A DNA stretch of 10,861 bases, from positions 1 to 10,861 of the forward strand of contig WGAK01000113.1 of assembly GCA_015494815.1 (NCBI GenBank). The letters are read 5' to 3'. Origin of the DNA: Anaerolineales bacterium (GTDB lineage Bacteria > Chloroflexota > Anaerolineae > Anaerolineales > DRMV01). Below the pieces are notes generated by a model, which had not been told where the DNA came from, did not search any database, and saw only the letters and a list, made by a program, of their open reading frames with translations. A program made the translations under genes and the position numbers. Shown here one piece after another: positions 5,763-10,861 of the stretch; the first letter of the stretch is position 1, and each line of letters opens with the position of its first letter.

Positions 5763-6800
5763 CTACGCGTTACGACCGCGCAGCCGCGGGTCCAGAATGT
5801 CGCGCAAAGCGTCGCCCACCAGGTTCCACGCCAGCACGAACAGCACCAGCGCGATGCCGGGGAAGACCACGATGTACCAGTAGTCGGCCAGGTTGGTAAT
5901 CCAGTCGCGCGCGAAAGAGAGCAACTGGCCCCAATCCGCGTAGCCCACCTCCGCGCCGATGCCCAGAAAACTCAGCGCCGCGAAGGTGAGCACATAACTG
6001 CCCATGTCCATCGAGGCCACCACGATGGTGGGGAAGATGGCATTGGGCAGAATGTGGCGCAGCAAGATGCGCGCGTCGCTGGCACCGATGACCTTGGCCG
6101 CGAGCACATATTCCCGCTCTTTGATGGACAAAATGTCGCTGCGGATGAGGCGCGCATACCCCATCCAGCCAAAGGTAATCAAGGCGATGGTGGCCGGCAA
6201 CAGGCTCTTGCCCAAAACCGGTGTCAAAATGGCCGAGAGGGTCATGGCGGCCAGCAAGAAGGGGAAGGAGAGGAAGATGTCGGTGATGCGCATGAGCACC
6301 ATGTCCACCCAGCCGCCATAATAGGCCGACACCGAGCCGATGACGATGCCGATGAGGGCCACCGAGATGGTGATGATGACGCCCACCTTGAAGGCCGTGC
6401 GGGTACCCCAGACCACGCCGTAGTAGATATCCCACTGACCGCTGGCCGTGCCCATGATGTGTATCCACTGGTCTGTGCCCATCACCGGCTTCCACCAGAA
6501 GGGCAGCGGGGGCTGACGCACCTTCCAGAGGCTGCCGGGCGGCTTGGGGTTGGGGCCAAAGCCATCCCGAGGGATTTGGTACGCGGCCGTGGGGTCGCGG
6601 GGAGGCGCCAACACGGGCGCAGCCACGGCCACGAACACGAAGAAGGCCAGCAAGATGAGCCCCATGATGGACAGCGGGTTGTGCAGGAGCCCCCGCAGCA
6701 AGCGGTACATCTCGGGCCCCAGCCAGCGTTCCAAACGCCCGCGGCGCGGCAACAACGGTTCACCGGCGACCATTTCAGGGGCGACTTCGGCTTGGGTCAT
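5763..6800 (-). CDS. oppC: Peptide-type ABC transporter permease, OppC/DppC family
   Basis: One of two inner-membrane permease subunits of a peptide (or similar) importer. It has 345 residues. The N-terminal OppC_N-type segment with a first membrane helix (LSIMGLILLAFFVFVAVAAP, about 43-62) is followed by a long periplasmic loop, then the permease domain. The EAA loop that docks to the ATPase is EREYVLAAKVIGASDARILL (228-247) followed by RHILPN. The C-terminus NLVGDALRDILDPRLRG is typical of OppC. The usual GTDxxGRDxxSRxxxGxR signature is altered to GTASGQWDIYYGVVWGTR (117-134), with an extra GTD a few residues earlier. The ATG at 6800 has GGAGG 10 bases upstream. It begins 24 bases after oppB ends. 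Substrate cannot be read from sequence: oligopeptides, dipeptides, nickel or sugars are all carried by this family. Confidence 0.94.
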   Translation of the reverse strand: MTQAEVAPEMVAGEPLLPRRGRLERWLGPEMYRLLRGLLHNPLSIMGLILLAFFVFVAVAAPVLAPPRDPTAAYQIPRDGFGPNPKPPGSLWKVRQPPLPFWWKPVMGTDQWIHIMGTASGQWDIYYGVVWGTRTAFKVGVIITISVALIGIVIGSVSAYYGGWVDMVLMRITDIFLSFPFLLAAMTLSAILTPVLGKSLLPATIALITFGWMGYARLIRSDILSIKEREYVLAAKVIGASDARILLRHILPNAIFPTIVVASMDMGSYVLTFAALSFLGIGAEVGYADWGQLLSFARDWITNLADYWYIVVFPGIALVLFVLAWNLVGDALRDILDPRLRGRNA

Positions 6801-6824
6801 GGTGCTTTTGCCTCCGCCAGGGGT

Positions 6825-7889
6825 TCATTCCAAACGCACGCGCGGGTCAATGAACGCGTACAGAATATCCACGACCAGGTTCGCGGCAATCAAGATGAAG
6901 CCGTTGAACAAGGTGAGGGCCAACACGGTCACCACATCCAGGTAAAGGGCAGCGTCGGCCGCGGCCTTGCCAATGCCCGGATAGTTGAAGACGGTCTCGG
7001 TGATGACCACGCCGTTGAGCAGGCCCACCACCATCATGCCGCCGATGGTGACCACCGGCATGAGCGCGTTGGGCAGCGCGTGCCGGAAAATCACCGTCCG
7101 CTCCGACAGGCCCTTGGCGCGCGCGGTGACGATGTAGTCCTGCCGCAGCACCTCGAGCATGGACGAACGGGTGACCCGCAAAAGCAAGGCCCAACTGAGG
7201 TACGACAGGGTGACGATGGGCAAAATCAAGTGTTTGAGCGCGTCAACGAAAATATCGAAGCGGCCGTTGAGCAGCGCGTCTACGGTGACCAGGTGGGTGT
7301 AGGACACGAATTCGGGCGAACGAATGACCTGATTGGCCCAGTCCGACACCCGCCCCGGCGGGAACCACCCCAAACGGGCGTAGAAAATCATCAGCACCAG
7401 CAGGCCGAATACGAAGGTGGGGAAGGACCACCCCAAGATGCTGAAGACGCGCGTGGCCTGGTCAATCCAGGTGTTGTGTTTGACCGCGGCCAGCACGCCC
7501 AGCACCACCCCGCCGAGGATGACCGGCACCACCGCCCATAGGGCCAACTCCAGCGAGGCCGGGAAGCGGCGCTTGATGATGTCCACCACCGGCTCTGAAG
7601 CGCTGCGAGAATAGCCAAAATTGCCGAACAAGATGCCGCCGATGCGTTCGCCGGTGGTGGCGTCGCGCTTGCCCACCAGCCAGGTCCAATATTGGGTCAA
7701 GAAATCTTCGTCCAAACCATATTTGCGGATGACCCGCTCCAGCACCCGCTCGTTCTTGGGGATGTCACGGATGTACAGCGACGCGCGCTGCACCGGCCCC
7801 AGGAACTGGAGCATGGCAAAGATGAGCAGGGTCACGCCCATAAGCAGCACGGGGATGAGCAACACGCGGCGGATGATATAGTTGGTCAT
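6825..7889 (-). CDS. oppB: Peptide-type ABC transporter permease, OppB/DppB family
   Basis: First permease subunit of the importer, 354 residues. It opens with the classic MTNYIIRRVLLIPVLLMGVT helix, then a periplasmic region with the family's FGNFGYSRSASEPV (88-101) and RRFPASLELAL (107-117). The EAA loop is DYIVTARAKGLSERTVIFRH (251-270) with ALPNALMPV after it, and the late motif ETVFNYPGIGKAA (298-310) is typical. The C-terminus YAFIDPRVRLE is the usual OppB ending. The start chosen is ATG at 7889, which has AGGAGA 9 bases upstream and gives the normal N-terminus. The frame stays open for 17 more codons to 7940, but those run through the palindrome and read as Gly/Pro/Arg-rich sequence unlike the family. 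It follows the binding-protein gene by 79 bases. Confidence 0.95.
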   Translation of the reverse strand: MTNYIIRRVLLIPVLLMGVTLLIFAMLQFLGPVQRASLYIRDIPKNERVLERVIRKYGLDEDFLTQYWTWLVGKRDATTGERIGGILFGNFGYSRSASEPVVDIIKRRFPASLELALWAVVPVILGGVVLGVLAAVKHNTWIDQATRVFSILGWSFPTFVFGLLVLMIFYARLGWFPPGRVSDWANQVIRSPEFVSYTHLVTVDALLNGRFDIFVDALKHLILPIVTLSYLSWALLLRVTRSSMLEVLRQDYIVTARAKGLSERTVIFRHALPNALMPVVTIGGMMVVGLLNGVVITETVFNYPGIGKAAADAALYLDVVTVLALTLFNGFILIAANLVVDILYAFIDPRVRLE

Positions 7890-7898
7890 GGCTACGGG

Positions 7899-7904
7899 TC
7901 TCCT
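7899..7904 (-). promoter_or_regulatory. Ribosome binding site for oppB
   Basis: AGGAGA on the minus strand, 9 bases before ATG at 7889. It decides for this ATG over starts further upstream in the same frame, and lies only 7 bases past the end of the GC palindrome. Confidence 0.65.
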
Positions 7905-7910
7905 GGCCGC

Positions 7911-7938
7911 GGGCGGGGGACCGCGCGGTCCCCCACCC
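7911..7938 (-). promoter_or_regulatory. Strong GC palindrome between the binding-protein and permease genes
   Basis: A perfect 20-base palindrome, GGGGGACCGCGCGGTCCCCC, at 7915-7934. After one mismatch, GGG (7911-7913) can pair with CCC (7936-7938), giving up to about 11 pairs around a GCGC loop. No T-run follows, so it is unlikely to be an intrinsic terminator. Its position, after the oppA-type stop and just before the oppB ribosome binding site, fits a 3' stabiliser of the binding-protein mRNA or a brake on permease translation, as known for other ABC importer operons such as malEFG. Confidence 0.6.
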
Positions 7939-7968
7939 ACGGTTCAACGGTGCGAGCGAACCCCTGCC

Positions 7969-9990
7969 TCAGGGCTGGGCGATAGAGTAAGCCATGTAGA
8001 AGGCCGGGGCGATGGGGTTGTAGTACCAGCCTTCGACCCAGCGTTGCTCGTAATGGCGGCCGGTCACCACCGCCAGGCGGATGGCCGGCGCGTACTCGTA
8101 GTCCAACTGCGTCAACTGCTTGTAAATCTCCGCCCGCTTGGCCGGATCGGTCTCCGCCACGCCCTGGTTGACCAGGTCGGCAAACTGGGCCTTGAGGTCT
8201 TCAGGCATGTTCTGCCGCGAGGCATAGGTGCCAATCAAGAAGGGCTGGGCCCAGTTGTGCGGGTCGTGGATGTCCTCAATCCAACCGCTGACGAAGATGG
8301 GCGTGCGGCTGGCGCGCACTTCTCGCAGGAAGGCCGGCCACGGCAGCGCCACCACCTCGATGCGGAACTTGGGGTCGATGTCCGCGAAGGAGGCCTGCAG
8401 AATCTGGGCCACGGTCTGGCGGGTGACATTGCCCGTGTTGTACACAATCTGGAAGCGGAAGCCCTTCTCCCAGACCTGACCGTCCCAGGCCTGCTTCAAG
8501 TGCTCGACGCACTTGTCGGGGTCGTAGGAGTAGTGCGGCAGGGTGGGGTCATAGCCGATGACGCCCGGAATCAGCGGACCCACATTCTGGATGCCCTCAC
8601 CCGCCAGCGCGTCCTGGATGTAGGTGTCCCAGTCGAAGCAGTAGTTGAAGGCCTTGCGGACATGGATGTCGGAGAAGAAGTTGGGCGGAATGCCGTTGCC
8701 GTCCAACTGGCCGCTGCCGATGTAGGGGTTGCCGCCCTCGGTGTTGATGTTGAACACGAAGAACGCGTCGGTGCGGGTCACCGTGGGGAAGCCCTTCCAC
8801 AGGCGCAGGCGCTCGTCGGGGTGCTCGTCGTGCGGCGCGCAGTCGAACTGCTCAGTCTCGGTGTTCCAGGTGCAGACTTCACCCACCAGCGAATCCGCCT
8901 GGACGATGTTCTGCCGCGGCACACCCGCGAAGTCCGCGTCGCCGGCCTGCAGCATGGCGAAGCGGGTACCCCATTCGGGCACAATCTTGATGACGATGTT
9001 CTCGATGGCCGGCTCGGTGGGGCCGCCCTCGAACAGCGGCACGTTCTGCTCCGCGCGCCAGAAGTTGGGGTTGCGCTTGAGGACGATTTCCTCGCCCGGC
9101 GTCCAGTGGTCCAGCATGTAGGGGCCGGTACCGTTGGTCACCTTGGCCAACGGCGTGGTCTCCGAGTCCACACCGTAGTAGTTCTGCCAGGTCGCGCAGT
9201 CGCCGTCCCAGGTGCCGTTCTCGATGGCCCATTCCTTGTCAATGATGGAGCCCCACGACTGGGCCAGCGTGGCCAGGAAGGGCGCCCACGGCTGGGCCAG
9301 TTTGAAGGTCACGGTCCAGTTCTCGTTGTCGTAGGTGATGACTTCGTTGACCACCCGCTCGCAGACTTCTTGCAACTTGGCGGGGTCTTCCTGCTTCAGG
9401 GCTTCGGCGTCATCCACCGCGTCGGGGTTGACCAACTCGGCGATGTCATAGATGCCCGTGCCGAAGAACGGCTCGGTGAACAGCCACTGCGGCGACCAGC
9501 CGCCGCCCTGCAGAATGCCGCGCTGGAAGGAGTAGGCCACATCCTCGGGGGTCAAGTCGTTGCCATTTTGGAACTTGATGCCCTTGCGGATGTAGAAGGT
9601 GTAGGTGGTGCCGTCCTCGGAAATCTCCCACTTCTCCGCGATGGAGGGCACGAACTCGGTGGCCTTTTCCCGGTTGTAGGTGATGAGTTGGTCATAGATG
9701 TTCATGATGACCTCATCACCCTGGCTCTCGTAGTTCCAGGCCGGGTCCAGGGTGTCCGCGTCGCCGATGCCCGCCACCACCAGGGTATCGGGGTGCGAGG
9801 ACTTGAATTCCTTCTTTTCGGGCTCAGGGGTCACCTCGACAATCTGGGTGACCACTACTTTCTCGCCCTCTTTCTCGACCACCTGGGTGACGACCACGGT
9901 CTTGACCACTTCCTGGCCACCGCAGGCCGCCAGCACCAGCACCACAATGGCCAACGCCGCAGCCAACAGCCAAACCGACTTGCGTTTCAT
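7969..9990 (-). CDS. oppA: Extracellular solute-binding lipoprotein, family 5 (OppA/DppA-type)
   Basis: Captures the substrate outside the membrane and delivers it to the OppB/OppC permeases. It has 673 residues, somewhat longer than typical OppA (about 540). A lipoprotein signal peptide (MKRKSVWLLAAALAIVVLVL) ends in the lipobox LAAC with Cys23 as the lipid anchor. Residues about 27-57 are a Val/Thr/Glu-rich linker with repeated units TVVVTQVVE and KVVVTQIVE ending in VTPEPE. The SBP_bac_5 domain follows: DADTLDPAWNYES (about 78-90), YTFYIRKGIKFQNGNDLTPE (130-149) with DVAYSFQR after it, and GTGPYMLDHW (about 287-296). Six further cysteines at about 209, 264, 372, 383, 450 and 493 could form disulfides outside the cell. 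The ATG at 9990 has AAGGAGGA 8 bases upstream. The substrate is unknown. Confidence 0.95.
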   Translation of the reverse strand: MKRKSVWLLAAALAIVVLVLAACGGQEVVKTVVVTQVVEKEGEKVVVTQIVEVTPEPEKKEFKSSHPDTLVVAGIGDADTLDPAWNYESQGDEVIMNIYDQLITYNREKATEFVPSIAEKWEISEDGTTYTFYIRKGIKFQNGNDLTPEDVAYSFQRGILQGGGWSPQWLFTEPFFGTGIYDIAELVNPDAVDDAEALKQEDPAKLQEVCERVVNEVITYDNENWTVTFKLAQPWAPFLATLAQSWGSIIDKEWAIENGTWDGDCATWQNYYGVDSETTPLAKVTNGTGPYMLDHWTPGEEIVLKRNPNFWRAEQNVPLFEGGPTEPAIENIVIKIVPEWGTRFAMLQAGDADFAGVPRQNIVQADSLVGEVCTWNTETEQFDCAPHDEHPDERLRLWKGFPTVTRTDAFFVFNINTEGGNPYIGSGQLDGNGIPPNFFSDIHVRKAFNYCFDWDTYIQDALAGEGIQNVGPLIPGVIGYDPTLPHYSYDPDKCVEHLKQAWDGQVWEKGFRFQIVYNTGNVTRQTVAQILQASFADIDPKFRIEVVALPWPAFLREVRASRTPIFVSGWIEDIHDPHNWAQPFLIGTYASRQNMPEDLKAQFADLVNQGVAETDPAKRAEIYKQLTQLDYEYAPAIRLAVVTGRHYEQRWVEGWYYNPIAPAFYMAYSIAQP

Positions 9991-10102
9991 AAAATTCTCC
10001 TCCTTCTGGGAAGACGGATGGAGCGGACAGAATGGGGGAAGGGACGAGAAACGAATCGCTTTTGGGGGGCAGCACCTCCTTCAGAAAGGGATGAAAACGG
10101 AC
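9991..10102 (-). other. Leader of the binding-protein gene with a duplicated Shine-Dalgarno-like sequence
   Basis: This 112-base gap holds two near-identical sites on the minus strand: GAAGGAGGT at about 10082-10074 and GAAGGAGGA at about 10006-9998. The second serves the ATG at 9990. The first has no start codon at a usable distance (a GTG overlaps it directly). I see no convincing promoter or intrinsic terminator, so the ATPase and binding-protein genes are probably on one transcript. Confidence 0.35.
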
Positions 10103-10861
10103 TTACGCGACCACATGACAGGCCACCCAGTGCCCCGGCGCGACCTCGCGCAACTCGGGCTCACGCTCCGCGCACACGGCCTCGGCCAGCGGGCAGCGGG
10201 TGCGAAAACGGCAGCCGCTGGGCGGATTGACGGGGCTGGGCACATCGCCTTCCAGGATTTGGCGCTGCTTCTCCCGCTCCTTCTTGGGGTCGGGCACGGG
10301 CACGGCCGACAGCAGCGCCTGGGTGTACGGATGCAGCGGATGCTGATACAGTTCGTCGCGGTCGGCCAGTTCCACGATTTTGCCCAGATACATCACCGCG
10401 GTGCGGTCGGAGATGTGCCGCACCATGCTCAAATCGTGGGCGATGAACAAATAGGTCAGGTGGAATTTTTGTTGCAACTCTTGGAGCAGATTCACCACCT
10501 GGGCCTGAATGGACACATCCAGGGCCGAGATGGGCTCGTCCAACACGATGAACTTGGGCTGCAAGGCCAGGGCCCGGGCGATGCCGATGCGCTGGCGTTG
10601 CCCGCCCGAAAACTCATGCGGATAGCGGTGGATGTGCGACGGCCGCAGGCCCACCAGGTTGAGCAGTTCCTTGACCCGCTCTTCCCGCTCCCGCGGGGTG
10701 CCGATGTTGTGCACCAGCAACGGCTCCGCGATAATCTGCCCCACGCTCATGCGGGGGTTGAGCGAGGCGTAAGGGTCCTGGAACACCATCTGGATGTGCC
10801 GCCGAATACGCCGCAATTCCGCGCCCTTGAGATGGGTCAACTCAACCTCACGGCCGGCGCC
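10103..10861 (-). CDS. oppF: Peptide-type ABC transporter ATPase, OppF/DppF family (partial, N-terminus outside window)
   Basis: Cytoplasmic ATPase powering the importer. 252 C-terminal residues are visible, against about 320-340 in whole proteins; the frame is open to the window edge, and Walker A lies beyond it. Visible motifs (partial numbering): Q-loop QMVFQDPYASLNPRM (about 24-38), ABC signature FSGGQRQRIGIARAL (about 84-98), Walker B FIVLDEPISALDVS (about 104-117), and the switch histidine in LFIAHDLSMV. The C-terminal oligopeptide domain has HPLHPYTQALLSAVP, and ends with four cysteines in the pattern CRFRTRCPLAEAVC followed by a CH near the stop. In some relatives such cysteines hold an iron-sulfur cluster; whether they do here is not known. 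The Q-loop reading QDPYASLNPRM favours OppF/DppF over OppD/DppD. A partner ATPase gene probably lies upstream. Confidence 0.93.
   Translation of the reverse strand, partial: GAGREVELTHLKGAELRRIRRHIQMVFQDPYASLNPRMSVGQIIAEPLLVHNIGTPREREERVKELLNLVGLRPSHIHRYPHEFSGGQRQRIGIARALALQPKFIVLDEPISALDVSIQAQVVNLLQELQQKFHLTYLFIAHDLSMVRHISDRTAVMYLGKIVELADRDELYQHPLHPYTQALLSAVPVPDPKKEREKQRQILEGDVPSPVNPPSGCRFRTRCPLAEAVCAEREPELREVAPGHWVACHVVA

Noticed and set aside
7890..7940. N-terminal extension of oppB by 17 codons
   Set aside because: The extra residues come from the GC palindrome and ribosome binding site region and do not resemble the family; the ATG at 7889 gives a normal OppB start.
9824..10075. 83-codon minus-strand frame starting with GTG right at an AAGGAGG site and running into the binding-protein gene
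   Set aside because: The GTG overlaps the Shine-Dalgarno-like sequence itself, and two thirds of the frame is an out-of-frame shadow of the lipoprotein gene.
5448..10230. Two overlapping long plus-strand frames (697 and 782 codons) opposite the importer genes
   Set aside because: Both mirror the codons of the permease and binding-protein genes and have no recognisable domain or well-placed ribosome binding site.
10838..10840. TTG near the window edge as the start of the ATPase gene
   Set aside because: The frame stays open past it with residues that fit the family, and the Walker A region must lie upstream, so the gene is cut by the window edge.

Overview
The window carries nine protein genes, all on the minus strand, so transcription runs from high to low coordinates. 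The DNA is GC-rich and tightly packed; no gap between genes exceeds about 115 bases. I see no RNA genes, insertion sequences, CRISPR arrays or prophage genes. The organism is probably a member of the Chloroflexota, possibly Anaerolineae-like. The main hints are the solute-binding lipoprotein, whose linker repeats VVVTQ-VE units, and the unusual fused ATP synthase b/delta subunit. No phylogenetic marker gene is present, so this placement is an inference.

Region 1 (10861 to 5763) is an oligopeptide/dipeptide ABC importer operon. In order of transcription it has an OppF/DppF-type ATPase (5' end outside the window), a large family 5 solute-binding lipoprotein, an OppB-type permease and an OppC-type permease. 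A GC-rich perfect palindrome lies between the binding-protein gene and the first permease gene. This is the usual place for an mRNA element that lets the binding protein be made in excess.

Region 2 (5668 to 3314) is a ComEC/Rec2 DNA-uptake channel gene. Its membrane competence core keeps its hallmark motifs. Its C-terminal metallo-beta-lactamase-like domain has lost the recognisable metal-binding residues.

Region 3 (3287 to 873) is a short Fo operon of the F-type ATP synthase: atpZ, atpB, atpE, then a single gene fusing subunit b to the C-terminal domain of delta. It starts from a clear sigma70-like promoter (TTGACG, 18-base spacer, TACAAT with an extended -10) so close to the atpZ start codon that the mRNA should be nearly leaderless. 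It ends in an 11-bp GC-rich hairpin with a short T-run. The alpha, gamma, beta and epsilon genes do not follow, so the ATP synthase genes appear to be split between loci.

Region 4 (848 to 1) is the N-terminal 282 codons of murE, a peptidoglycan precursor ligase. It has its own ribosome binding site and continues past the window edge.

Most of the content is well-known housekeeping and transport machinery. The points most worth a second look are the compact b-delta fusion, the split Fo operon, the degenerate ComEC hydrolase domain, and the leaderless-type start of atpZ.
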